Made by a program: the position numbers and the translations under genes
The notes under the pieces: model-generated
Databases searched by the model: none
Told to the model about the DNA's origin: nothing
Seen by the model: the letters and a program-made list of their open reading frames with translations, nothing else
From: Oscheius sp. JU75
Taxonomy: Eukaryota > Nematoda > Chromadorea > Rhabditida > Rhabditidae
Direction of reading: 5' to 3'
Length of the DNA stretch: 64,000 nt
Assembly (NCBI GenBank): GCA_037178855.1
Contig: JASJZC010000001.1
Coordinates: 2,170,001 to 2,234,000, forward strand
Part shown: positions 23,301 through 33,133 of the stretch, piece after piece
Numbering within the stretch: the stretch's first letter is position 1
Layout of the letters: each line of letters starts with the position of its first letter

Positions 23301-24780
23301 ATTTTTTCGAGATCTGAACCTGGATACCAGCCTCCTGAGTTCTGTTCTATACTGTAGCTGTAGCCGGTGTTCTCACGACGCATACCTGCACAAAACGACA
23401 GAAATAACATGCTAGCATGCTCTTTGGATATAGAAAAAAAAACAAATTGGGAGTACCCTTACCCGAAGTGCTGTTCTTGTCGAGGAAGTTGCCCAGGTTG
23501 AAGGTCGTGTTGCATGAGGCCAGATACTGGGAGAAGCGCTAAAAAAACTTTTAAGATTAAATGACCTTGTTTTGACCCTTAATATGGGTTCCTAGTAGTC
23601 AAACAACTCTGGATCCTGTCACGATTAGAAGTCTGACAAATGTCTCTTCGACGCAGAAAATAGGTGGACGATACAAGATCTAATGCGCTACAGAACGCAC
23701 ACGCGCCACTTCCTATCAACTTTTCTCATTCTATACGTGGTTTTATAGTATTGCTGTGTCTTCCAAATTGTGGCATTTGTTTTTCTCTACACATTTGTAG
23801 AACATCGCTAAGGTGAAAAAATCACTTTCTGGTCTGGAAAAGTGGATATAAAGTGACGAGTCCGGGATTTTTTGAATTTTCCGTAGGCCGTAGCTGACTC
23901 TTCATAATGCAAACTTTAGGAAAGCGTTTAGTGGAAGAACCATAAACCCTACCTCATTCCCATAGCACATGATGTTATGGATAGTGATCAGAGCCTTGTA
24001 GACCACGGTCCAGCTCGGATGCTGAGTCCTCTCGATGAGAAGATTGGCCATCGATGGGATTGAGACGTTTGGCTCGTTTGTACAGTGAAGAAGATCTAGA
24101 AAAGACTAGTAAAATGAAAGATGGCGCTCTTACAGTCCAAATGTTTCTTCTTCGGAGCCATCAACTCCTCCGTCGTGGCCTTGCATATCGTCTTGCCGAG
24201 CTGACTTCCAGCCAACGAGTGCTTAGCAGCAGTGAGCCTGAAACGTTGTTGTTTGCATTGTAAATGGGAGGTTTTGCACACCTAAAAGGCATATTTCTGA
24301 CTGAGGCCAGGGTGTGAGTTGGGAAGGAGGAGCACTGTGCGTTTGCTGCTCAAAAGAGGACTTTCTGGGGTAAAGTGATAAGCAACGTGGACACAATGCG
24401 TCATTCCTACTCGTTCTTTCCCTGGTTTGAACCGCTTTTACTGCAGAAAGTCTCTTGGATTGTTGTCAACTACTATACCTTAGTTTTCAAAGTTCAACCC
24501 TGTTTTATAAACACACAATTACAATTCATTATACACTTGGTACACAGCAGAAGCAGCGGGAAACTTTTCCCTGTGGCCTAGTAGTTAACATGCTAGCCTA
24601 CTAATCAAACACCCCGATTTCAGTTCCCCAAAATCGTTTTTGCTATTTTCTCCAATCAGAAGGCAAATTTAGTACTCTCCATCTCAATATATGCATTTTG
24701 AAAACCAACCTGTCGGAAATGGTCTGCCCTCCGGTGGTAAATGGCATCGGCTGATGCAGAGCCTTCTCAATGGTCTGCAT
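20310..24780 (-). CDS. PICALM: AP180 / PICALM clathrin assembly protein
   Basis: Fifteen exons run from 24780-24710 to 20357-20310; the sum is 2271 nt (756 residues) in consistent phase. The N-terminal ANTH domain (about residues 10-290) shows D-R-L-T-A-A-K-H-S, the lysine cluster A-P-K-K-K-H-L-D that binds PtdIns(4,5)P2, R-F-S-Q-Y-L-A-S and G-Y-D-M-S. It continues with [20 protein letters not shown]. The C-terminal region is disordered, with clathrin/adaptor motifs: D-L-L-D-L-F, several N-P-F, D-P-F, an M-Q-Q/P-Q tract and the final K-D-P-F-N-P-F. It recruits clathrin and SNARE cargo at the plasma membrane (unc-11 in C. elegans). Foldback repeats lie in introns near 22880 and 23790, and a tRNA-like repeat at 22691. 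CATTTCAG just upstream of the 5' UTR may be a trans-splice site. Confidence 0.95.
22691..22755 (-). repeat. tRNA-like SINE remnant in an AP180 intron
   Basis: Minus strand: box A-like CAGAGTGGCTAGCGG, then GGGCTCGCTTTCC resembling a decayed box B, then a poly-T stretch. It is too diverged to be a functional tRNA. Confidence 0.5.
22880..22933. repeat. foldback repeat B (AP180 intron)
   Basis: Left arm ATGTTCTGCAAAGTTGCAG, loop, right arm CTACAACTCTGCTGAGCAT. The flank CGAAAAATCATATCTTC matches flanks of other copies. Confidence 0.85.
24571..24636 (+). repeat. tRNA-like SINE remnant
   Basis: Box A-like TGGCCTAGTAGTTAACATGC and box B-like GATTTCAGTTCCCC in an AP180 intron, in the antisense orientation to the gene. 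Confidence 0.5.
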
Positions 24781-26626
24781 TTTTCCCCCAGGGAGATTCA
24801 AAAAACCTGAAATGGAGGAGTTTTATTGATAGCAGGAAGAGAAAAGAAGAAGGCGAACAGTAGATCAAAGCAGAGAATGACGGTGATTTCGTCAATATTT
24901 AGATGAGTCATAGGCTCTAACCTCATGCGACTGAACCCAGAGCTTGGGACAATAAAGTGTAAGAGAGACCAGATAAGAAGGGTGTCAATTACAGTCTCTC
25001 TCTGACTCTCTGCCTCTCTGTATCTCTGTCTCTTTGTTTCTCTGACTCTCTACCTCTGTCTACTGTCTCTCTCTCTCTGTCCAAACAAGAAATCCAAAGT
25101 AAAGAAGGTGGTATTGGAAGAAAAAGCTCCCTCGGGAGCTGGGCCCCCTAGAAGCCTCGAGACGTCGATAGAAACGCGGGGCTCCACACACACTCACCCC
25201 ACGCAAGAATCGATGAGGTTAGAGCAGAGAACTCTGCTAAAGAAGAAGAAAGGACCTTTTTGGACAGCAATTCGATATTCTTTGCAAATGTTTGCGCGAT
25301 ATGAAGCTGCAGAAGATTATGTTATTGCGCGAAACTATATGGAGGAGGCGCTGATAACAGTCGGGGGTCGAAAAACAGTAGTGACCTGATAAAATCAGTT
25401 AGTTTATCCAGTAAACAATTTAGAAAAAAGTGTAGAATACCCTTATAACTTGTTCACCCAAAATCTCGCATCACCCTTAGGGGTCTGCATTTTAAATGGT
25501 TTGTTACGATTATAAGACTGTTTTCAGCTTTCTCATTTTTAACGAAGTTATACATTAGACAAAATACTACAACTTTGCAGAGCATGTCAAAGCTCAAAAA
25601 ATAGCTTTTCGACCCGAAAACCTACTCGAAGTTATGAGAACGTATCAAACGGTGTCAAAAGCACCAAAAACTGTCTTGTTAAGTCTGAAGATCTCGCTCT
25701 TTAATTTTAAGTAAATTTACGAGTTTGTTGGGTAGATAGGTATTAAAAAAGTAGGAAATGAGAAAAGTAATAACCCGAAAATAGTTTCCGGTCTGGGGCA
25801 AACAGAGATGGAACACTAGCCTATAAACCATGGGTCTCTGTCAGTAAACAGTCTCAAATGGCCGGCCAATACACAAAAATTTCCTGGAACCGAAACTGAA
25901 AATTTGACAGGAAGAGGCGACAAAGAGGTATTCAAGGTTGACAGAGATTTATGACCGCTTTTCTCTAGAGCGCGATTTCTCAGAAATCGATAAGATGACC
26001 AGGGGGTCATTTCGGATGGATGGGAATTTGAACAGATTTTATTAACAAACACTCAAAATTAGAGGAAGTGTGGGTCTGGACAGGTGGAGGAGAGTATTGT
26101 GAGAGATATTGCGCTCACGGAGGAGGGCACGAGAGAAATTGTCTCTTTGCGTCGCCGGGGTTCTACAGGGCTGCGGCGCGCACTGGGAGGGTGAGCGCGC
26201 TCTCGGATCAAAAACGGCGGCGAGGCGGAAATGATGAATACGTCGCCAGGGGGAACAAGAGAGACAGAGAGAGACGACGTGGCCTTCCAACTGTTCCGAT
26301 TGGATCCACCGATGAGACAGGAGAGAACTCTGAAGTTGCTTCAAAAACAGTTTCATGTCTGCCCATTTAGAGTTACTAGACAGCATTCTAGAGATTTTGG
26401 ATGTTCTACAGTGTTGTAGAGCAGAATAAAATCTTCAACTTTGCAGAACATCAAAAAATCTTTCTTGTCGAAAAAAAGGTATCCTGTGAGGAAAACATTT
26501 TGGCGAAAGACAGATTTATGAACGAGCCGACACGGCTCAAACTGCCCAAAACGGATCACAGAGACACAATAATGAAAATAAATAAGAAACAAACTCGTAT
26601 CACAGATAAACAACAATGAAAATCAG
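24781..26626. other. region between HYOU1 and AP180
   Basis: About 1.85 kb with no convincing gene. It holds a TCTCTGTC simple-repeat tract (24985-25082), one half of a foldback repeat near 25564-25585, a GC-rich stretch around 26150-26220 of unknown role, and a complete foldback repeat at 26400-26452. A 93-codon open frame at 25108 has no homology I recognise. Confidence 0.5.
26400..26452. repeat. foldback repeat B (intergenic)
   Basis: GATGTTCTACAGTGTTGTAG on the left, TCAACTTTGCAGAACATC on the right, 13 nt between. Confidence 0.85.
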
Positions 26627-29600
26627 CTAGAGCTCGGTCTTCTTCTCGGGCTCCTCTCCCGTTTTGTTATCTTCCGACTTCTTCTCGTCCTTTTTGTCTT
26701 CAGGCGCTTTGAGATCCTCCGGCTTCAGATTGATCGTCCTCTCAGTCTTCATCTTCTTCATGAAACTCTTCAGTTCCTTGTCTAGAGCCTTGATCTGGAA
26801 ACAGGTTCCTGAGTGTCTCTGTCTCTGTCTGTCCGTTCTTTCAGCTATGAAACCCAAAATAACTCTTTACCTTTCCTTGGATCTCGTTGGTAGTGAAGGC
26901 CGGCGTCTCGTGACTCTTCTTGACAGCCTGCTTCTCCTTCCTCTCCTCGAGCCACGATGTTAGTTTTGACAGCTTCTTCTCAAGAGCCTCGGTGTCATTT
27001 TTGTGAAAAAGAGCCTTGTCGTCATCGCCTCCCATCTTGACAAAGACCAACGAGGAATTGATCATGCTCTCGAGATTCGCGACAGCTTCCGGACGTGTGG
27101 TTGACTCCTTCAGACGGAGCTTGATCGGACGGACGAGGTCATCAATCTTCCTGTAGTTCTCCTTGAACTCGCCAGTTTTCGTCTCGGGAGTCGTGTCGTC
27201 TTCGAGCCAGGCACGGACACGAGTCGTCTCCTCGCGCAGCTTCTTCTGTTCCTCTTCGCTCGCGAAGACGACAAATTCTGAATCGTCCAAGAGGAGAGAG
27301 GCGTCGAAGGCGAAAGCCTCGAGCTCGTTCTCGGCGGCAGCTCGTTCCCTAGCCAACTGCTCCGAGCGCTCGAAGGATTCCATGCTAAAGAAAAGTTTGA
27401 AACTGTATGGGATATGGAGCTTACATAGACTTGGCTTCTTTGACATCGTCTTGGGAGAAGACATTCGCGACGGAATACTTTTCCAGGAGAGACAACTTGA
27501 CTACCATCACCTCAGGCAGCTTTTTCTCTTCCTTCTTGGTCTCGTTGGATTCCTGGAATTAGGGAAGTTTACTCTCACTAAGCACGACCAACCTTCAACT
27601 CGGGTTCAGTTGCATTCGCTGCTGTCTCCTCCTTGTTCTCTGTCTCTTCCTTCTTCTGCTCGACCGGCTCCTCTTCCTTCTTCACAGGCTGTTCCGTTTC
27701 GGCAGTCTCAGAACTGTCTTCTCTCTTGTCAGCCGTATCCAACGGTTCTCCTTCCTCCGCTTTGGTTGAGAAGAAACCACTGAGAGTGTTGGTGATAGAT
27801 TCGACGACTCCCTTCTTCTTTCTCTCAATTGTGGCCTCAGCCTTAGTCACTCGAACGATTCCAGACGCGTCCAGCTTCAGTCCAACCTTGACTCCCTTGA
27901 AGTCCGTCTCCTCCGGCTTGTGTTTCTCTTCCAAGGCGGTAGCCAGACCAGTGATGTCGATGTGGGCCACATTGTCCACGAGCTGACCGAATTCCTTCTT
28001 CTGCTTCTCTGTAAAGTGGGTCATGGTGTCGTAGTTGACCTCGAAGCCGAAATCCTCGATGAATGAGGAAAAGGAGATGGTCTTGGAGTTGGAGGGGAAG
28101 CCAGTCTTGAACTGGAAAACCTTGCGTGTGATGGGCTTCTCGACGAAGGAGCCATCGTCTTGCAGCTGCTTGCTCACGAAGTTGACCTGAATGATTGGAA
28201 TTAGGAAGTGGTTCTGCCTCGGATACCTGTACAGGGAAGAGGACGAGGTCTTGAACATTGAACGGCTTGACTTTGAATCCCTTGCTCAAGTGGGCAGCTT
28301 GGAAGAGAGCTCCCATAGCGGCAGCCTCGTCCGTGTTCAGGAATCGACCGATGTCCTTGCTAGAAAAATGAGAAGTTCGAAAAAGAAACATGGAAATACA
28401 TGCCTTCCAATGACTGCTTGAAGATGGGTTTGTACCTTAGGAACTCTGGTACCGGCTCCCATGAGAACAAACTGCTCGACGTCGTCGATCTTCAAATTGG
28501 CTTGGGTCAGAGCCTGGTTGATCGGGGCTTCGATCCTCTCGTTTAAATCTATTAGAAGGTGTTCCACTTCGTCTCGCGAAACCTAAAGACTGCTTTTTAC
28601 AAGGCTCTGTCTGTCTCTGTCTCAGTCTCTCCGTCAATCTCACCTTGATTTTCATGTCCTTGTCCTCATGAACACTCTCAATCTGGGCGAAATGGTCGAT
28701 ATTGGCACTGAGCACTTGCTTGACTCGCTCGGCTTCCTTGAACAGCTTCGCCATGGCTCTATCGCTGGTCGTAATGTCCTTCTCGGTCCTAAAATTCTAA
28801 ATCAAGGCTCTCACAGCGAAGGATTCACTTGTAATTCTGACGGAACTTTTCCACGAGAAGATTCTGGAGACGGAGAGTGATCTCGAGTCCACCGAGCGTG
28901 CGATCGTATCCGACACCGAGGACCGTCATTTTCGGCTCCATTCCGTACTTTTCCTTTACGAGACGGTATTCGACGAGAGTGACGGTTGTCTTGGAGGAGC
29001 CCATGTCGTAGATCATGAGACGCTGTGGCTTGTCCGTGATCTCCTTCCGGCGGAAGACTCCATAGCTGAGGGCAGCGGCTGTTCCGTCGTTGATCAGCTG
29101 AAAGTTGACATTTTGATTCGTCCGTTGCAATGCGTGCAATTATTCTCATTTGGTTCCAGCGCTCGATCTTTCACGAATGGCCAAGTGGTTAGCACGCTCA
29201 CCTAGTAAGTAGAAGTCTCGGCTTCGAGTACACCGTGAGGTAAATATTTTTCTCGTTTTGCTCTGATACTTTTTTCGTTCCAACTATCGAATTCCATCAT
29301 CAAACAAACAACAAGGCCTGTTCATTAGGCTTGTTTGTCCAGCTTCCCAAAAAAAACAACAAGGTCTCACCTGGAGAAGGTTGAGTCGAGCGATTTGGGT
29401 GGCCTTCTCGACGGCGAGTCTCTCGCTCTGAGTGAAGTAGACAGGAACTGTGATCACGACATCCTTGACACTTGTTTCAGCATAGGCCTCGGTGAAATCT
29501 CTGGCATTTCCCAGGATCATGGCAAGGAGACTCTCTATCGGGTACTTTTCCTCTCTAAACAGCTTTTAACTGGAATTAAAAAAGGTCCTACCCGAAGGGA

Positions 29601-30132
29601 ACGACGACTCCTGAGTGATTGGCGTGTTTTTCCAGCTTGAGATGAGGAAATCGTTCGGTGAAGAGCTTGGCACTCTCGTGGTCGATATTTTTTCCGAGCA
29701 GGTCGAGCAGATTTCCATAGATCGAAGAGGGGAAGCGCGTAATGACAGCCTGTGCTCCATCACCGAAGTAGCGATCCTTTCCACGAATTCCCACCAAATT
29801 GGGAGTTTTCCTTCGCGACTCCTTATTGAGCACAATCTCCATCGGAACTCCTGGTTTGACTAGTCCTACCTGAAAGTAGAGGATGAGTGAAGTAGAGACA
29901 GAGTAACAGAGATACCAAGAGATATAGAGACAGAGAGACAGAGCGAGCCAGGTAGGCAACGAGACAAAGAGGCAGTTGAGAGACAGAAATACAGGGAGAC
30001 AGAGATAGAGAGACTTACCTTGATAAACTGGGAGCCGAGATCTATGGACATGGCAGCTAGCGAAGCATCTACATAGCTCGCGGCGAACGTCGATATAAAT
30101 ACTGCCACGAGTGCAGCATTCAAGTGACCCAT
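26627..30132 (-). CDS. HYOU1: HYOU1 / GRP170, ER-lumen Hsp70 superfamily chaperone
   Basis: It starts at 30132 with a signal peptide (A-A-L-V-A-V-F-I-S-T-F-A-A) and then the Hsp70 phosphate loop M-S-I-D-L-G-S-Q-F-I-K. Exon 1 is 30132-30019, then 29869-29592, 29554-29371, from 29100 on, and several more, to TAG at 26627. The ATPase domain shows L-I-N-D-G-T-A-A-A-L-S-Y-G-V, I-Y-D-M-G-S-S-K-T and L-M-G-A-G-T-R-V-P. A substrate-binding domain follows, with the long acidic insert (E/K/T-rich) typical of GRP170 and the helical lid. The C-terminus is K-K-T-E-L, a KDEL-like retention signal. It acts as nucleotide-exchange factor for BiP and holds unfolded chains, and is induced by ER stress and hypoxia. 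CTTTCAG lies 7 nt before the start codon, a possible trans-splice site. Confidence 0.96.
29165..29260 (+). repeat. tRNA-like SINE remnant in a HYOU1 intron
   Basis: Box A-like TGGCCAAGTGGTTAGCACGC, box B-like GGCTTCGAGTACACC and the tail GGTAAATATTTTTCTCGTTTT. The tail resembles those of repeat A copies at 13440 and 30740. It lies in intron 29370-29101, antisense to the gene. Confidence 0.6.
29885..30015. repeat. GAGACAGA simple repeat in HYOU1 intron 1
   Basis: Imperfect GAGACAGA units fill intron 30018-29870; TCTGTCTC on the coding strand. Confidence 0.8.
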
Positions 30133-30727
30133 TTTGCTCTGAAAGACACGGTAGAATAGTAGATGGAGGAGAGTAGAAAACCTTGCCGATTCCTTGAAGG
30201 CGGCGCGGAACAACTCGGTGCTTTTTATTGGAAAGCGATTCCAATTACAAAGTTTTGCGAAAAAAAACAGAAGTCCAAAAGCTCAAAAAAAAATAAATTA
30301 TTGAGACTCACGCGTTTGGGAAGACTAGAAGAAGTCCTAGAAGAGGAAGAATAAAAACAGGACGTTGGCGGGAGGAAGACGAAGAAATAGAGAGAGCAAC
30401 GTCAGCAATGGGATGTCTATTTGAACGGGGCCGTATTTTGGCTGGGACGCGGATTTGCGGCCAGAGCTTACAGAATTCAATTTCCGAGAGGGGTGTTTCC
30501 GATCACAGGATTGTTTCCTGTGAGACTGGAGTCACTGAGTAACTCACGATGACAAAAGTGGACTTGGAGACTGTGAAACTCGACCACAACAAGAATTATG
30601 GAGATTATGTTGCCACCATAGACGTTGGATACGATACCATGGAAAATATTGAACGTTAGCTAACAACATACGAGACAAGCTAGAGAGTTACCTAGTAATT
30701 ACTGGAAAACATTGCCTAGAGAGCGGA

Positions 30728-30997
30728 CTTACAAAAGAAAAATTTACTGGCTCTGGACCCGAATAGAACCCGGATCGTATGGACCGCAGACTGTTGCTTT
30801 AGCCACTAGGCCAAATTACCAAGAGGCAGAAGTGTCGCACCCATTTCGTCTCGGCTCGCTCCGCGCATGACGCCTGTGCGTTTTCAATATATCGTTACCT
30901 AAACTAGGTCCCATTTTTTGAGGTACCGTTGAGCTTCGACCCCTGCGAAAGCAGTGGTTGATCAAATTTTGGAAAGCTCTCCCATTGAGGAGAGCAA
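30728..30997 (-). repeat. SINE-like repeat A, copy 3
   Basis: Minus strand: body from 30997 (CTCTCCTCAATGGGAGAGC) to GGGTGCGACAC at about 30830, then box A-like TGGCCTAGTGGCTAAAGC, a weak box B (GGGTTCTATTCGG) and the tail AGTAAATTTTTCTTTTG. It ends about 140 bp upstream of the TATA box of the next gene. Confidence 0.8.
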
Positions 30998-31135
30998 TAA
31001 AAAAGTTTTTGTTCGTACAATTTGTCGTGAGATCTCTCGGTCTCTTTTGTTTTCTCCATGTTCCCGCGCTTTGGAATTTGAACCTTGTCAAGTCCGTGTT
31101 ATACCTTGTCCTGTCATCACCTGTCAGAACAAAAT

Positions 31136-31142
31136 TATAAAA
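31136..31142 (+). promoter_or_regulatory. TATA box of the secreted-protein gene
   Basis: TATAAAA 61 nt before the start codon at 31203, a spacing that would give a short 5' UTR. It is one of the few clear TATA boxes in the window. Confidence 0.55.
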
Positions 31143-31202
31143 GGAAAGCAATCGCCAATAGAGGACATTCGAGACAAGCGGGACCCCTGGACGACGACCA
31201 AG

Positions 31203-31874
31203 ATGCATCCCCTGCTACTGCTGCTGCTCATCTTCCTCAACAGCGCAACGGCCAAGGACTACAAGTTCAAGCTGGACATCACGATGGCCGACGACTGTGG
31301 AAACGGCTACTCCGGTGACGTTCAGTTCCCACCTCTCATCCTGAAAGGGGCCAGAATCGTGGTCTACGGCACTCCGGAAGGCGGTTATGCCAAAGTGGTG
31401 GCTACTCTCCCATTGAAGACACAAGCCGGTACCCAACTGAAGGATAGTGTCCATCTGCCGGAGATCACTATCACTGTAGATGACAAGGAAAAGGACAAGA
31501 CCGCAGCTCTGGACAAGATGAGTCAGGCCAACACACAGCTCTACCTCTACATCGACGATCCGGAAGAGAATTCGGCCCTCTACTTCGGTGCCAGCGACGA
31601 TCTCTACCAGAGGAAGACGTATGCCGACGTGAAGGAGAACCCCTACTTTCGGACACCGATCAGACTGAAGAGTGTAGCAGCTTCGGTTAATGGAAAAGTT
31701 GTCCACAAGCACGAACGCAATCATCCGCACTGCGACGAGACGACGGTCGACTGGATCATGAAGGCCGGCATCTACAGGGCTGCCAAGTGCCAGGACAGTT
31801 ACGGACACTGCAAGGGCATGGCCTGGCTCACGACCTACTACGATCCCTACGACGGATACGTTGAGGTCAAATAA
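31203..31874 (+). CDS. intronless secreted protein of unknown family
   Basis: One uninterrupted exon encodes 223 residues. A strong signal peptide (H-P-L-L-L-L-L-L-I-F-L-N-S-A-T-A) has its likely cleavage before K-D-Y-K-F. The mature part alternates short hydrophobic strands with polar turns, suggesting an all-beta fold. The C-terminal third has histidines and cysteines (H-K-H-E-R-N-H-P-H-C-D-E and A-K-C-Q-D-S-Y-G-H-C-K-G) that could form disulphides or bind metal. I recognise no family; a transthyretin-like or lipid-binding secreted protein is only a guess. Codon use is biased to C-ending codons, suggesting high expression. The TAA stop lies inside an AATAAA (31870-31875). A truncated copy is at 62455-62706. 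Being intronless among intron-rich neighbours is unusual. Confidence 0.85.
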   Translation: MHPLLLLLLIFLNSATAKDYKFKLDITMADDCGNGYSGDVQFPPLILKGARIVVYGTPEGGYAKVVATLPLKTQAGTQLKDSVHLPEITITVDDKEKDKTAALDKMSQANTQLYLYIDDPEENSALYFGASDDLYQRKTYADVKENPYFRTPIRLKSVAASVNGKVVHKHERNHPHCDETTVDWIMKAGIYRAAKCQDSYGHCKGMAWLTTYYDPYDGYVEVK

Positions 31875-32141
31875 ATATCCTCTTTGGATTGTTCTCTCTT
31901 TCTTTCATACACAGACATCTGACACTTCTTTGCTGGACTGTCTTTCTGATAGTCACTTTTACAAGTGGTCTCTAGACTACTGGTAGTCTAGCTCTGACCT
32001 CTGCAGCTCCCTTTGCTAGAGGCTATTTCTCGTCTTCTCATCTCCTGTTGAGGCACAAGACTCTGATGGCAAATCAAATTCGATAGAAAGTCATAGTCTT
32101 TATCAATACTCTTAATTACATACACTACAATCTAGAATCTC

Positions 32142-32922
32142 TCACGGGACCCTACTCTTCGAGACAAAAATCTTATTATGAAGTGAGTTATGTCGCGGCG
32201 AGCCGTTTTGTTCATCCAGATGATGCAGCGATGAGTGTCTCTCGATTGTCTTGGCTGCCTTTGAAGTAGTCTTGATACTTTTGTCAATCCGGGAGAGCAT
32301 GTCATTCAATGACTCCGATGACTCAACTGGTGGTGTGCCAGTTCTGGAAAGGAGAGTTGTTTTGTGGAAAGGCTATGACTCACCGAGGTCTAGGTGACTG
32401 ACTCGCTGCCGGCGAGTCGCCTTCTCCTTTTAGGGGGATTTTGATTGTTTCTTTCAAATGAAGTGCTTGAGCTGACCATAACTTGTTCATTCTTACTATT
32501 TCGGAGACCTGAAGTGGGTAGAATGAGAGACAGAGTTGGAAAGCGGGAATAGCTTCTACTATGTGATATTTGTGTTTTCCTCTATATTCTAATATTGTAT
32601 AATAGGACTTTTGACACTTCGTGGTTTGGGACACCAATAAACTAGTCTGACTTCGCTCTCCCGTGTTACAATACAAAGAGACAAAGAGACTTACTGAGCA
32701 ATTGTTCCGCAAGGCTATGCCTTCAAGAGTATCTGTCGACTGAACTGTATAAATGAAGTAATGTTGGGGAGTCGTGTCTTGTAGACTTTTGGTCGTCCCA
32801 TATTTTCTAACCTAAAAATAAGTTTTACTTATTTAAAAAGACCAACTGACCCTATTGTACCCGCAAAGAAAGGTATGTTCATCTGGTTGAGCCGAAGTCG
32901 ACGGGGCTTCATAAAAGGCCAT
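32142..32922 (-). CDS. LysM domain-containing protein (LYSMD1/2 type)
   Basis: Exons 32922-32851, 32811-32695, 32508-32384 and 32343-32142 give 171 residues. A single LysM domain (about residues 40-85) reads Y-T-V-Q-S-T-D-T-L-E-G-I-A-L-R-N-N-C-S, then V-S-E-I-V-R-M-N-K-L-W and L-H-L-K-E-T-I-K-I-P-L. This is the pattern of animal LYSMD1/LYSMD2 proteins. There is no signal peptide or membrane segment, so it should be cytosolic, like LYSMD1/2 and unlike LYSMD3/4. The C-terminal half is serine-rich and polar. The molecular role is poorly understood; in other animals LysM proteins of this group interact with TLDc proteins at the V-ATPase. It is divergent from the RanBP2-finger gene across 211 bp. 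Confidence 0.85.
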
Positions 32923-33133
32923 CTTCTCTCATGGTGTGAAATAAAAAATAACTAGAAATTTGATTTTTTGACCAAAAATACAAGGAGGGAAACAACGAGG
33001 ATGCTTATCGGTATGGGAAAAATAGGTGCGCTCCCTCTGTCTCTCCCGAATCGATTTTTAGACCCACCTCTTTTTCTCTCTCTCCAAGTCCACGCGGTCC
33101 TTTAAACCCAGTCGTTTCTCCCTCTTTTGCAGA

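Larger units (their letters stand above)
30133..31202. other. region between HYOU1 and the secreted-protein gene
   Basis: About 1.07 kb. It holds the HYOU1 upstream region (30133-30500), a complete SINE-like repeat A (30728-30997) and the promoter of the next gene, with a TATA box at 31136. No further gene seen. Confidence 0.6.

Noticed and set aside
25108-25389. 93-codon open frame between HYOU1 and AP180
   Set aside because: No homology, no convincing splice or promoter context, next to a simple-repeat tract.
30954-31202. Longer N-terminus for the secreted protein (in-frame ATG at 30954)
   Set aside because: The extra part is translated from repeat A. The ATG at 31203 starts a clear signal peptide behind a TATA box.
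31215-31808. 197-codon antisense frame across the secreted-protein gene
   Set aside because: Produced by codon bias of the plus-strand gene. The plus frame has signal peptide, TATA box and poly(A) signal.
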